Below, piece by piece: positions 40,535-49,644 of a stretch of 64,000 bases of DNA. A program made the position numbers and the translations under genes. Positions within the stretch are counted from its first letter, which is position 1. Each line of letters starts with the position of its first letter. Origin of the DNA: Stutzerimonas stutzeri (lineage in GTDB: Bacteria > Pseudomonadota > Gammaproteobacteria > Pseudomonadales > Pseudomonadaceae); the NCBI RefSeq assembly GCF_024448715.1, contig NZ_JAMOHZ010000009.1, positions 124,001 to 188,000 of the forward strand, in the 5' to 3' direction. The notes under the pieces were generated by a model, which saw only the letters and a list, made by a program, of their open reading frames with translations, was not told the origin of the DNA and ran no database searches.

Positions 40535-41791
40535 ATGGCACGCATCATCGGTGGCCTCGCCGTCTCCCACACCCCCACCATCGGCTTCGCGGTGGATCAC
40601 GACAAGCAGGAAGAAGCGGCCTGGGCGCCGATCTTCGAGAGCTTCGAGCCGATCAAAACCTGGCTGAGCGAGAAAAAGCCCGACGTCTTGTTCTACATCT
40701 TCAACGACCACGTCACCTCGTTCTTTTTCGACCATTACGGCGCTTTCTCGCTGGGTGTCGATGACCATTACGACGTCGCCGACGAAGGTGGCCATGCCCG
40801 CAATTTGCCGGGCATCGGCGGACACGCCGCGCTCTCGCGCCACATCGGCGAAAGCCTGATGGCCGACGAGTTCGACATGAGTTTCTTCCGCGACAAACCG
40901 CTGGACCACGGCTTCTTCTCGCCGATGTCCGCGTTGCTGCCGCATGATGGCGGCTGGCCGGTCGAGATCGTCCCGTTGCAGGTCGGCGTATTGCAGTTCC
41001 CGATTCCTAGCGCAGCGCGCTGCTACAAGCTGGGCCAGGCGCTGCGCCGCGCCATCGAGAGCTATCCAGAGGATCTAAAGGTGGCCATCGTCGCTACCGG
41101 CGGCCAGTCTCATCAGGTTCATGGCGAGCGCTGCGGCTTCAACAACACCGAGTGGGACAAGCAATTCACCGACTTGCTGATCAACGATCCGATCAAGCTG
41201 ACCGAGATGACCGTCGCCGAGTACGCCACCCTCGGTGGCTTGGAGGGCTCCGAGGTGATCACCTGGCTGATCATGCGCGGCGCGCTCTCGGCACAGGTGA
41301 ACACGCTGCACCAGGGCTACTACCTGCCATCGATGACGGCCATCGCCACCCTGCTGCTGGAAAACCGGGACCAGCCGCTACCGGTCGCCGCCATCGAACG
41401 CCATCGCGCGCACATGCAACATCAGCTGGACGGCGTCGAGAAGCTCGAGGGCACCTATCCCTTCACGCTGGCCCGCAGCGCCAAGGGCTATCGGCTGAAC
41501 AAGTTTCTGCGGCGGATGATCGAGCTCTCCTGGCGCGAGCGATTCCTCAGCGAGCCCGAGGCTCTCTATGAAGAAGGCGGCCTGACCGAAGAGGAACGCG
41601 ACATGCTACGCCGCCGCGACTGGCGTGCGCTGATCCAGTACGGCGCGATCTTCTTTGGCCTGGAAAAGCTCGGCGCGGTGGTCGGCGTTTCCAATCTCGA
41701 TATCTATTCCGCCATGCGCGGACAGACGCTCGAAGAGTTCCAGAAAACCCGCAATCAGCAAGTGTTGTACGGGGTCGCTCGCAAGAGCTGA
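40535..41791 (+). CDS. galA: Gallate dioxygenase
   Basis: A 418-residue type II extradiol dioxygenase. The N-terminal LigB-like catalytic domain starts MARIIGGLAVSHTPTIG with metal-ligand His12, followed by FNDHVTSFFFDHYGAF and GGQSHQVHGERCG. The C-terminal about 130 residues are LigA-like (LNKFLRRMIELSWRERFL; YGAIFFGLEKLGAV). Fusion of the two halves in one chain and the length match GalA rather than two-subunit LigAB. It opens gallate to 4-oxalomesaconate. The gene is coupled to galT and followed by REP-like palindromes, then galR on the other strand. Confidence 0.92.
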   Translation: MARIIGGLAVSHTPTIGFAVDHDKQEEAAWAPIFESFEPIKTWLSEKKPDVLFYIFNDHVTSFFFDHYGAFSLGVDDHYDVADEGGHARNLPGIGGHAALSRHIGESLMADEFDMSFFRDKPLDHGFFSPMSALLPHDGGWPVEIVPLQVGVLQFPIPSAARCYKLGQALRRAIESYPEDLKVAIVATGGQSHQVHGERCGFNNTEWDKQFTDLLINDPIKLTEMTVAEYATLGGLEGSEVITWLIMRGALSAQVNTLHQGYYLPSMTAIATLLLENRDQPLPVAAIERHRAHMQHQLDGVEKLEGTYPFTLARSAKGYRLNKFLRRMIELSWRERFLSEPEALYEEGGLTEEERDMLRRRDWRALIQYGAIFFGLEKLGAVVGVSNLDIYSAMRGQTLEEFQKTRNQQVLYGVARKS

Positions 41792-41828
41792 CCCGCCCGG
41801 CCTTTTGTCCCTGTGGTACGACCAGCAA

Positions 41829-42026
41829 GTAGGGTGGGCTTCAGCCCACCGCATGGCCCGGAGAATTGGTCGACGTGCCTCGCAACCGGTTCTAGTTTCT
41901 GACGCGTTTTTTGGTGGGCTAAAGCCCACCCTACATAGCTGTCCCGCTTCCGTAACCCATCGAAGGTGACCACGGAGCGGTAATTGCGGCTCGGCTGCGA
42001 CAGGCGGTGGGCTGAAGCCCACCCTA
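41829..42026. repeat. Three copies of a GTGGGCT-palindrome element
   Basis: GTAGGGTGGGCTTCAGCCCA at 41829, GGTGGGCTAAAGCCCACC at about 41913 and GGTGGGCTGAAGCCCACC at 42006 lie between the ends of galA and galR. It is the same family as at 8395-8466, so it is a dispersed element of this genome. Transcripts of the two convergent genes may end in these hairpins. Confidence 0.75.
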
Positions 42027-42039
42027 CGTCGATGTGCGG

Positions 42040-43236
42040 TTAGGGCTGGCGGGAGACGTCGCGGATGGTGTCCATCAGCGCGCGGGCGGCGGGCGTGTGT
42101 AAGCTGGCGGTGCGGTAGGTCAGGCCGATTGCGCGGGTGGTGTGTTGCAGTGGCCAAGGCAGGACGCGCAGCTCGCCGGACTGAATTTCCTCTTCCAGTT
42201 GGTGCGCCGAGACGGCGGCAAGCATGTCCGAGCGCAACAGCAGGCCGCGAATGATGGCCAAGTCACCGCTTTCCACCACCGGCCAGGGGGATGCCATGCC
42301 GGCATCGGCGAAGCAGGCATCGAGCAGTTTCCGTGCAGGCGAGCCGGCGCGCGGCAGAACCCAGCGGGCATGCTGCAAGTGGCCGCGGTCAACCGTGCCT
42401 TTCAGCAACGGATGACCATCACGCACCAGGATGAGCATTTCCTCGGTCAGCAACGCATCGCCGTGCAGATCGCTTGCATAGGCTGCAGAACGCAGCGCGC
42501 CGAAGATGAAGTCCAGATCGCCAGAGCGCAATTCGGTCGCCAGCAGGTCAAAGGGGCTTTCATTGGTGACCACCTGCACACCGGGGTGCGTGGCGGTGAG
42601 CCGGACGATGGCTTCGGGCAGGATACGCGTGCGCCCCAGCGGCAACGCGCCGACATGCACCACGCCGCGCAGCTCGCCCTCAAGCGCCGCGAGGTCGGCT
42701 TCCAGGCGGCGCAGTTCGTTCAATGCCCGGCGGATCGGAAAGAGAATGTCGAGGCTGGCGCGCGTCGGTTGCAGCCCCCGCGGCGTGCGCTCGAACAGGC
42801 CTTGCCCGCAACCCTCCTCGAGCACTTTGAGCGCCGCGCTGACCGCCGGCTGGCTGAGCCCGAACAGACTGGCGACCGTCTGCATATGGTGCGTCTCGCA
42901 GAGTTTGACGAACAATTGCAAACGCCGCGCCTGATAGAGATACAGCGGTTCGGTCATGCGTGTCGCATCGGTGCCGAGTTGCGCGGGCACGCTTTCCAGC
43001 TCCGCCAATACGCGTCGTGCGCGAGGCAGCATCCGTTCGCCCGGATCGGTCAGGCGCATGCCATTGGCATGACGTTCGAACAGCGTGACCCCGAGCCGCA
43101 CTTCCAGATCGGCGATGGCGCGGGTCACCACCGACTGCGCGCGGTAGAGCACTGCCGATGCTTTCGAGACGCTGCCGTGGTCGGCAACGCGGACGAAGGC
43201 GCGTACCTGCATCAGGTTGGGAAGATCGTGACCCAT
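42040..43236 (-). CDS. galR: LysR-type regulator with two HTH domains, probable GalR
   Basis: A 398-residue regulator, about 90 residues longer than usual LysR proteins because the N-terminal winged helix occurs twice. Copy one is at about 8-67 (VRAFVRVADHGSVSKASAVL; LTDPGERML). Copy two is at about 106-165 (LQLFVKLCETHHMQTVASLF; LSQPAVSAALKVLEE). The effector domain follows, with HVGALPLGRTRILPEAI and SDMLAAVSAHQLEEE. It is divergent from galBCD and between galA and galB, so it is the likely activator of gallate genes. The duplicated DNA-binding region is real in frame, not an artefact of gene fusion in the track. Confidence 0.85.
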   Translation of the reverse strand: MGHDLPNLMQVRAFVRVADHGSVSKASAVLYRAQSVVTRAIADLEVRLGVTLFERHANGMRLTDPGERMLPRARRVLAELESVPAQLGTDATRMTEPLYLYQARRLQLFVKLCETHHMQTVASLFGLSQPAVSAALKVLEEGCGQGLFERTPRGLQPTRASLDILFPIRRALNELRRLEADLAALEGELRGVVHVGALPLGRTRILPEAIVRLTATHPGVQVVTNESPFDLLATELRSGDLDFIFGALRSAAYASDLHGDALLTEEMLILVRDGHPLLKGTVDRGHLQHARWVLPRAGSPARKLLDACFADAGMASPWPVVESGDLAIIRGLLLRSDMLAAVSAHQLEEEIQSGELRVLPWPLQHTTRAIGLTYRTASLHTPAARALMDTIRDVSRQP

Positions 43237-43300
43237 ATGGCTTGCGGCTCCGCAAATCGACGAACCACGCCACTATGCCGCCCCGGTGCAAAGACGGGCA

Positions 43301-43320
43301 ATAAATAAAAGGTATAGCCC
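43301..43320 (+). promoter_or_regulatory. Possible GalR operator, copy 2 (galR-galB spacer)
   Basis: ATAAATAAAAGGTATAGCCC resembles the copies before galT and before the TRAP unit. It lies in the divergent galR/galB spacer, 76 bp before the galB start. Confidence 0.5.
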
Positions 43321-43395
43321 GAGCCGTCTATTGCATTACAACCCGCGCAAGTGCCGGTGACATGCTCTCTTCATCGCAAGAGGAGCCACTCAACC

Positions 43396-44130
43396 ATGTC
43401 GCAACAACAAAAAACCGCCCTCGTCGTCAGCGCCCATTCCGCCGATTTCGTCTGGCGCGCGGGCGGCGCCATCGCCCAGCACGTCAAGCTGGGCTACGCC
43501 GTGCACATCGTTTGTCTGTCCTTCGGCGAGCGCGGCGAGTCCGCCAAGCTGTGGCGCAAAGGCGAGATGACCGAAGAGAAGGTCAAGACCGCCCGCCGCA
43601 GCGAGGCCGAAGCCGCCGCCGAAGTGCTCGGTGCGAGCGTCGAGTTCTTCGATATCGGCGACTACCCGATGCGCGCCGATAAAGACACCCTGTTCCGCCT
43701 GGCCGACGTGTTCCGCCGCGTGCAGCCGGAATTCGTGCTCAGCCACTCGATCAAGGACCCGTACAACTACGATCACCCGCTGGCCATGAACCTGACCCAG
43801 GAGGCGCGCATCATCGCCCAGGCCGAAGGTTACAAGCCCGGCGAGAATATCGTCGGCGCGCCGCCGGTGTACGCCTTCGAGCCGCACCAGCCGGAACAGT
43901 GCGAGTGGCGCCCCGACACTTTCCTCGATATCACCGAGGTCTGGGACAAGAAGTACGCAGCGATCCAATGCATGGCCGGCCAGGAACACCTCTGGGAGTA
44001 CTACACCCGCGTGGCCCTGCAGCGCGGCGTGCAGGCAAAGCGCAACATCGGCATCACCGCGAGCAAGAACATCGTCTACGCGGAAGGCTTCCAGAGCGTC
44101 TTCCCACGCGTGACGGAGAACCTGGCATGA
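43396..44130 (+). CDS. galB: 4-oxalomesaconate hydratase
   Basis: A 244-residue PIG-L/LmbE-fold protein. Its metal-site motif [13 protein letters not shown] at about 11-23 matches GalB, and HPLA-containing [20 protein letters not shown] carries a further histidine. GalB adds water to 4-oxalomesaconate, giving 4-carboxy-4-hydroxy-2-oxoadipate, the step after the tautomerase. ATG 43396 follows AGGAGCCACTCAACC. It starts the galB-galC-galD-dehydrogenase operon; galC overlaps by 4 bp. Confidence 0.9.
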   Translation: MSQQQKTALVVSAHSADFVWRAGGAIAQHVKLGYAVHIVCLSFGERGESAKLWRKGEMTEEKVKTARRSEAEAAAEVLGASVEFFDIGDYPMRADKDTLFRLADVFRRVQPEFVLSHSIKDPYNYDHPLAMNLTQEARIIAQAEGYKPGENIVGAPPVYAFEPHQPEQCEWRPDTFLDITEVWDKKYAAIQCMAGQEHLWEYYTRVALQRGVQAKRNIGITASKNIVYAEGFQSVFPRVTENLA

Positions 44131-44843
44131 GCGGGCTCGTTGGCAAGACCGGAATCGTCGTGCGCAACGTCGAGCGCGCCGACCGCGATCTGATCAACGA
44201 ACTGGGCCGCTATGGCGTCGCCACGGTGCACGAGGCGCAGGGTCGCAAAGGGTTGCTCGCGTCGAATATTCGCCCGATTCAGCAAGGTGTATCGCTGGCC
44301 GGCTCGGCCATTACCGTGCTGGTAGCGCCGGGCGACAACTGGATGTTCCACGTGGCGGTCGAACAATGCCGCCCTGGCGATCTGCTGATCGTGGCGCCGA
44401 GTTCGCCCTGTACCGATGGCTATTTTGGCGATCTTCTGGCGACTTCGTTGAAGGCTCGCGCCGTACGCGCGCTGGTGATCGACGCCGGCGTACGCGACAC
44501 CCACACGCTGCGTGAAATGGGCTTTCCGGTGTGGTCGGCGGCGGTCAATGCCCAGGGCACGGTGAAGGAAACCCTCGGCTCGGTGAACCTGCCGCTGATC
44601 TGCGGCGGGCAGCTGATCAATGCGGGCGATGTGGTTGTGGCCGATGACGACGGCGTAGTCGTGGTGCGCCGCGACGAGGTCGTCCATGTGGCGGAAGCGA
44701 CGCGCAAGCGCGGCGACGCCGAAGAAGCCAAGCGGATTCGCCTGGCCAAGGGCGAGCTGGGTCTGGACATCTACAACATGCGTCCGCGTCTGGCTGAGAA
44801 GGGCCTGCGCTACGTCGATAACCTCGACGAGCTGGACGGCTGA
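44127..44843 (+). CDS. galC: 4-carboxy-4-hydroxy-2-oxoadipate aldolase
   Basis: A 238-residue protein of the RraA-like/HMG aldolase family (class II, divalent metal). Signatures are [17 protein letters not shown] at about 28-44 and [23 protein letters not shown], with the metal-binding aspartate segment DAGVRD. GalC cleaves 4-carboxy-4-hydroxy-2-oxoadipate to oxaloacetate and pyruvate, the end of the gallate pathway and also of the protocatechuate 4,5-pathway. It overlaps galB by 4 bp; galD starts 2 bp after its stop. Confidence 0.92.
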   Translation: MSGLVGKTGIVVRNVERADRDLINELGRYGVATVHEAQGRKGLLASNIRPIQQGVSLAGSAITVLVAPGDNWMFHVAVEQCRPGDLLIVAPSSPCTDGYFGDLLATSLKARAVRALVIDAGVRDTHTLREMGFPVWSAAVNAQGTVKETLGSVNLPLICGGQLINAGDVVVADDDGVVVVRRDEVVHVAEATRKRGDAEEAKRIRLAKGELGLDIYNMRPRLAEKGLRYVDNLDELDG

Positions 44844-44844
44844 T

Positions 44845-45984
44845 ATGCACCAGACCCGCATCCCTTGTCTACAGATGCGGGGAGGCACCTCCAAGGGTGC
44901 CTATTTCCTCGCGTCCGATCTGCCCGCTGATCTGGCCTTGCGCGACTGCGTGTTGCTGGCCGCAATGGGCTCGCCGGATGCGCGGCAGATCGACGGCATC
45001 GGCGGTGCCGACTCGCTGACCAGCAAAGTCGCCATCGTGCAGCCCTCGCAGCGGACCGACGCCGACGTCGACTATCTCTTCGCCCAGGTGGTCGTGGAAG
45101 AACCGCGTGTCGACTACGGCCAGAACTGCGGCAACATCCTCGCCGGCGTCGGCCCGTTCGCCATCGAGCGCGGCCTTGTGCCGGTCGTGGGTGAAGAAAC
45201 AGCGGTGCGCATCTTCATGGAAAATACCGGCCAGATCGCAGTCGCGCATGTGCCGACGCCGGACGGCCAGGTGCGTTACGACGGCGACACCCAGATCGAT
45301 GGCGTGCCCGGCACCGCCGCGCCGCTGGTGATCGAATTCGAGGACGTTGCCGGATCGAGCTGTGGTGCCCTGTTGCCGACGGGCAACCCGACCGACAGAT
45401 TCGATGGCATCGAGGTGACCTGCATCGACAACGGCATGCCGGTGGTGGTGCTGCGCGCCGAGGACCTCGACATCAGCGGCTTTGAGACGCCCGAAGCACT
45501 GAACGACAACAGCGAACTCAAGGCGCGGCTGGAATCGATTCGCTTGCAGGCCGGGCCGCTGATGAACCTCGGTGACGTCAGCCAGCGCACGGTACCGAAG
45601 ATGTGCCTGATCGCCGCATCGCGTGCCGGTGGCGCGCTGAATACGCGGACATTCATTCCACATCGCTGCCACGCCTCGATCGGCGTGTTCGGCGCGGTCA
45701 GCGCGGCCAGCGCCTGCCTGGTCGAGGGCTCGGTGACGGCGGGGCTCGCTGTTACCGGCAAAGGCGACCTGCGGCGACTGTCAGTGGAGCATCCCACCGG
45801 TGAATTTACCGTCGAGCTGCGGCTGCAGGACGGCCAACTGGCCGGCTGCGGGCTGGTGCGCACCGCCCGGCTATTGTTTGATGGTTTCGTCTGCATTCCC
45901 GGCGCGGTCTGGTCGGGCTGCGTTCAGTTGGGCCGCATTCGGTCGGGCCACGTCTGCTCGGGCCATACGGAGAACACACCATGA
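44845..45984 (+). CDS. galD: 4-oxalomesaconate tautomerase, PrpF family
   Basis: A 379-residue PrpF-fold isomerase with LQMRGGTSKGAYFLASDLP at the start, SPDARQIDGIGGADSLTSKVAIV around 48-70, and the catalytic CGNILAG segment with Cys near 94. GalD converts the keto form of oxalomesaconate into the enol form for GalB. After about residue 355 the usual PrpF end is followed by a tail of about 25 residues coded by an imperfect 15-bp tandem repeat (SG-rich), which looks added. The start is ATG 44845; a longer frame to 44686 lies inside galC. Confidence 0.9.
   Translation: MHQTRIPCLQMRGGTSKGAYFLASDLPADLALRDCVLLAAMGSPDARQIDGIGGADSLTSKVAIVQPSQRTDADVDYLFAQVVVEEPRVDYGQNCGNILAGVGPFAIERGLVPVVGEETAVRIFMENTGQIAVAHVPTPDGQVRYDGDTQIDGVPGTAAPLVIEFEDVAGSSCGALLPTGNPTDRFDGIEVTCIDNGMPVVVLRAEDLDISGFETPEALNDNSELKARLESIRLQAGPLMNLGDVSQRTVPKMCLIAASRAGGALNTRTFIPHRCHASIGVFGAVSAASACLVEGSVTAGLAVTGKGDLRRLSVEHPTGEFTVELRLQDGQLAGCGLVRTARLLFDGFVCIPGAVWSGCVQLGRIRSGHVCSGHTENTP
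45913..45972 (+). repeat. Four imperfect 15-bp tandem repeats in the galD tail
   Basis: Units at 45913, 45928, 45943 and 45958 begin TCGGGC or TTGGGC and code SGCVQ, LGRIR, SGHVC and SGHTE. They extend galD into the region upstream of the next gene's start at 45981. Confidence 0.7.
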
Positions 45985-46880
45985 CACTCGATTGCATCGC
46001 TCTGATCGGCTTCGGCGAAGCGGGCGGCATCCTCGCAAGCGATCTCGCGGCCCAAGGCGTCGCCGTTCAGGTTTATGACCGTCTGCTGGATGACCCGACG
46101 CAACGCCCGGCGCTGGAGACCAAGGCTGCCAACGCGGGGGTACTTCTCTGCAATAGCGCGGCTGAAGCCATCGCTGGCGTGGCGCTGGTCATCTCGGCGG
46201 TGACCGCCGGCGGTGCGCTGGACGTGGCGAAAACGGCGGCACGCACGCTGCAACCCGGGCAGCTGTTCATGGACATCAACTCGGTTGCCCCGGCGACCAA
46301 GCAGGCGGCGGCAGAGACCATCGACGCCGTTGGCGGGCGCTACGTCGACGCCGCGGTCATGGCGCCGGTACCGCCCAAGCGTTTGCAGACGCCGATCCTG
46401 CTCGGCGGTCGCGATGCCGCCGAACTCTCCGCCGCGCTGAATGCCTGCGGTTTCGCCACCCGCGTGGTGGCCGACGAAATCGGTGTCGCCTCGGCGATCA
46501 AGATGTGCCGCAGCGTAATGATCAAGGGCCTCGAAGCCTTGACTACCGAATGCCTGCGCACGGCGCAGCATTACGGCGCCGAAACGGAAGTGCTGGCCTC
46601 GTTGCACAAGAGCTTCCCGTCGATGGGTTGGGATGCCGAGCTGCCGCACTACCTGATCAGTCGCGTGGCCGAACACGGCCGGCGCCGCGCAGAGGAAATG
46701 GAAGAAGTCGCCGAGACGGTGCGCGCCGCCGGCATCGAGCCGCAAATGAGCCAGGCGATCGTGCAGACCCAACGCGGGCTGGTCGACGCAATCGCCGCGC
46801 GCGGCTTGCGTTACGTCGATCTCGAACCTTTCGACTGGCAGCATCTGGACGCCCTGCTCAGGGCCGGACCGAGCGACTGA
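45981..46880 (+). CDS. NAD(P)-dependent dehydrogenase linked to gal operon (DUF1932-type)
   Basis: A 299-residue protein. N-terminal Rossmann domain with CIALIGFGEAGGILASDLAAQG at 5-26; the beta-hydroxyacid dehydrogenase-like segment LFMDINSVAPATKQ at about 94-107; and a C-terminal helical domain with the catalytic-lysine-type SAIKMCRSVMIKG near 173-185. It resembles 3-hydroxyisobutyrate/6-phosphogluconate dehydrogenase relatives with a DUF1932 C-terminus. Its ATG overlaps the galD stop by 4 bp, so it is in the operon. The known gallate pathway does not need it. It may reduce a side product or serve a second substrate brought in by the TRAP system. Confidence 0.8.
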   Translation: MTLDCIALIGFGEAGGILASDLAAQGVAVQVYDRLLDDPTQRPALETKAANAGVLLCNSAAEAIAGVALVISAVTAGGALDVAKTAARTLQPGQLFMDINSVAPATKQAAAETIDAVGGRYVDAAVMAPVPPKRLQTPILLGGRDAAELSAALNACGFATRVVADEIGVASAIKMCRSVMIKGLEALTTECLRTAQHYGAETEVLASLHKSFPSMGWDAELPHYLISRVAEHGRRRAEEMEEVAETVRAAGIEPQMSQAIVQTQRGLVDAIAARGLRYVDLEPFDWQHLDALLRAGPSD

Positions 46881-47034
46881 CCGAATGCCTTGACGGGGCT
46901 GCATGTAGACCCGTTCGGCTGCAGTTGAGCGACCCTATGCGTATCAGCGTTTTCCGAAGCGAGAACGCGCGTGCCGCGATAACCACACTTTTAACGAGCC
47001 CGCGGAACATCACAGGCTTCCTGCGCCACTACCC

Positions 47035-47055
47035 ATAAACAATACGCATAGGCAG
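47035..47055 (+). promoter_or_regulatory. Possible GalR operator, copy 3 (before the TRAP unit)
   Basis: ATAAACAATACGCATAGGCA shares the layout of the two other copies. A nearby ATGCATTGT at 47067 forms an imperfect dyad with ACAATACGCAT, as expected for LysR-type sites. The rest of 46881-47235 shows no gene. Confidence 0.5.
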
Positions 47056-47235
47056 GTAGCTGTTATGCATTGTTCGCCACGCAAGGCTGCGTGCAACCAT
47101 TCCTGACGACTGACGCGCTAGCGCCTTGCTCTGCACTGTATTGGCAGTGCTGGCCAAGTGCGCGGCCGGTCCGAGCCGCTGCATGACGATCGCTGTCGCC
47201 AGCACGGCTTAAAACAACAACAAAAGGAAATCGCA

Positions 47236-48290
47236 ATGACGAAAGTTTCCAGATTGCTGCTCGCACTGTTTGTCGCCGGATCGGTTGGCCCGGCTGTACA
47301 GGCGGCCGAACCGGTCGTGACGCTCAAGGTTCATCACCAGCTTCCGGCACACTCGGTCACCCAGGCCGACCTGCTCAAGCCCTGGGCAGAGAAAATCACC
47401 AAAGAGTCCGACGGCCGCATCCAATTCCAGTTCTACCCCTCCATGCAGCTGGGCGGCACGCCGCCGCAATTGGTCGATCAGGTACGCGATGGCGTCGCGG
47501 ATATCGTCTGGACGCTGCCGGGATACAACAGTGGCCGCTTCCCGCTGATCTCCGCCGTCGAGCAGCCGTTTATGAGCCGGTCCGCCGAGGCGAGCAGTCA
47601 GGCAATGTGGGAATTCCTGCAGAAGCATGGGCAGAAAGAATTCGAGGGCATGCGCTTGCTGGCCACCCATGTGACTGACGGCGCGTTGGTGCATACCACC
47701 GAGAAGCCCATCAGAAGATGTCCGATTTTCGCGGTTTGAAAATCCGTGCGGCCAACCGCACTTCGACCAAGCTCATCGCGCTGCTCGGCGGAACACCGGT
47801 TGCCATGCCGGTACCGCAGATTCCAGAAGCGCTGTCCAAGGTTGTCGTTGACGGCGCCATCGTGCCTTGGGATGTGGTGCCCGCGCTGAAACTGCACGAG
47901 TTGGTCAAGTACCACACCGAAATGGCGCCTGGGCAGCCGGCACTCATGTACACAACCGTCATCATCGCGATGAACCCGGCCACCTACGACAAGCTGCCGG
48001 CGGACCTGAAGAAGGTCATCGACGACAACAGCGGCATCGCGCTGTCGCGCCAGGCCGGACATCTGTTCGATACCCAGGTGGTCGAGACCGGACACAAACT
48101 GGCCAAGAGCCAAGGCAACCAGATCTATGTCCTGCCCGAGGATGAGCAACAGAAGTGGATGAAGGTAGCCAAACGCCTCGACCAGGATTGGATCAAGGAA
48201 GTCGACAGCAAGGGCTACGACAACGGCGGCGCCCTGCTTGAAGACGCTCGCCAGTTGGTCGAAAAGTACAGCGAGCAATTACCCGATTGA
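47236..48290 (+). pseudogene. TRAP transporter binding protein DctP, frameshifted
   Basis: The protein begins with a signal peptide (MTKVSRLLLALFVAGSVGPA) and follows the DctP pattern up to EKPIRR. A single base is missing in the run near 47713: the intact paralogue downstream has KPIKKMADFRG, whereas here the frame slips and stops at 47739. From 47718 the other frame continues (MSDFRGLKIRAANRT) to the normal end at 48290. The two halves together are about 74% similar in look to the neighbour. If this is not a sequencing error the protein is inactive, and the neighbour supplies the function. Confidence 0.85.
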
Positions 48291-48536
48291 CTCGCTTGGA
48301 CATGCGTTACCAGTGAACGATGGGCTGCGCTCACGACTGTCCGATAATCGCCCAATCAGGACGCAACGGAGCGGATGCCGTTCGATAATCGCACACTAAG
48401 CGGAATGTCCAATTGAATAGCCGGACGGGAGCTATCAGGATTCAACCGCGACACGATCTGCGGTCCGCTGGCCAGCCGCCCTCGCCTCGGGTCGCGCGGA
48501 TCGCACATAAAAACAATGAATAAAAAGGACTACGCG

Positions 48537-49598
48537 ATGCTCAAGCTCCCCAAGGCGCTGCTCTCCTTGTTCGCGCTCGGCTCCCTCGCCTTGCACGCCC
48601 CTGCCCAGGCTGACGAGCCGGTGGTTACTCTCAAGCTGGCGCACTTTCTTCCGGCACACTCGGTGACGCAGGCGGATTTCCTCAAGCCCTGGTCCGAGAA
48701 GATCACCGAGGAATCCAACGGCCGCATCCAGTTTCAGTTCTATCCTTCGATGCAGCTCGGCGGCACGCCTCCGCAATTGGTCGATCAGGTCCGCGACGGC
48801 GTCGCCGATATCGTCTGGACGCTGCCCGGCTACACCAGCGGCCGCTTCCCGCTGACCGCGGCGTTCGAATTGCCCTTCATGAGCCGTTCCTCCGAGGCCA
48901 GCAGCCAGGCCATGTGGGACTTTCTCGAGGAGCACGGGCAGAAGGAATTCGCCGATATGCATTTGTTGGCGACCCATCTGACCGATGGCGCGCTGGTGCA
49001 TACCACCGACAAGCCGATCAAGAAAATGGCGGACTTCCGCGGCCTCAAGCTGCGCGCGGCCAACCGTACCGCGACCAAGACCATCTCCCTGCTCGGCGCG
49101 ACGCCAGTGGCGATGCCGGTGCCGCAGGTGCCCGAAGCCCTCTCTAAAGGCGTGGTCGATGGCGCCGTGCTGCCCTGGGACGTGGTCCCGGCGCTCAAGC
49201 TGCACGAGCTGGTGAAGTACCACACCGAAACCGCACCCGGCATGCCTGCGCTGATGCACACCGCGTTAGTGGTGGCAATGAACAAGAACACCTATGAAAA
49301 CCTGCCGGACGACTTGAAAAAGGTCATCGACAACAACAGCGGCCGCGCGCTTTCCCGAGAGGCCGGCCGCATCTGGGACAACCAGGTGGTCGAGACCGGC
49401 CACAAGCTCGCCGAATCCCGGGGTAACGAGATCTACGTGCTGTCTCCCGAGGAGCAGGCAAAGTGGATGAAGGCCACCAGCCGCGTGAGTGAGGGCTGGA
49501 TCGAGGAAGTCGAGGACAAAGGTTACGAGAACGGCGAAGCGCTGCTCGAAGACGCCCGCCAATTGATCGAGCACTACAACGCCCAGCTACCCCGCTGA
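48537..49598 (+). CDS. TRAP transporter substrate-binding protein DctP
   Basis: A 353-residue periplasmic binding protein with signal peptide (LPKALLSLFALGSLALHAPA-QADE). DctP-type landmarks are RIQFQFYPSMQLGGTPPQLV, FRGLKLRAANRT with the conserved Arg that binds the substrate carboxylate, and GVVDGAVLPWDVV. ATG 48537 has AAAAAGG upstream; the in-frame ATG at 48516 is possible. It is a close tandem paralogue of the frameshifted gene before it. With DctQ and DctM that follow it forms a Na+-coupled TRAP system, probably for a carboxylate of the gallate/hydroxybenzoate area. Confidence 0.88.
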   Translation: MLKLPKALLSLFALGSLALHAPAQADEPVVTLKLAHFLPAHSVTQADFLKPWSEKITEESNGRIQFQFYPSMQLGGTPPQLVDQVRDGVADIVWTLPGYTSGRFPLTAAFELPFMSRSSEASSQAMWDFLEEHGQKEFADMHLLATHLTDGALVHTTDKPIKKMADFRGLKLRAANRTATKTISLLGATPVAMPVPQVPEALSKGVVDGAVLPWDVVPALKLHELVKYHTETAPGMPALMHTALVVAMNKNTYENLPDDLKKVIDNNSGRALSREAGRIWDNQVVETGHKLAESRGNEIYVLSPEEQAKWMKATSRVSEGWIEEVEDKGYENGEALLEDARQLIEHYNAQLPR

Positions 49599-49644
49599 GC
49601 GAAGCAAGCGGTACTGCAGTGACGGTACCGCCCTGGAGAATTAA

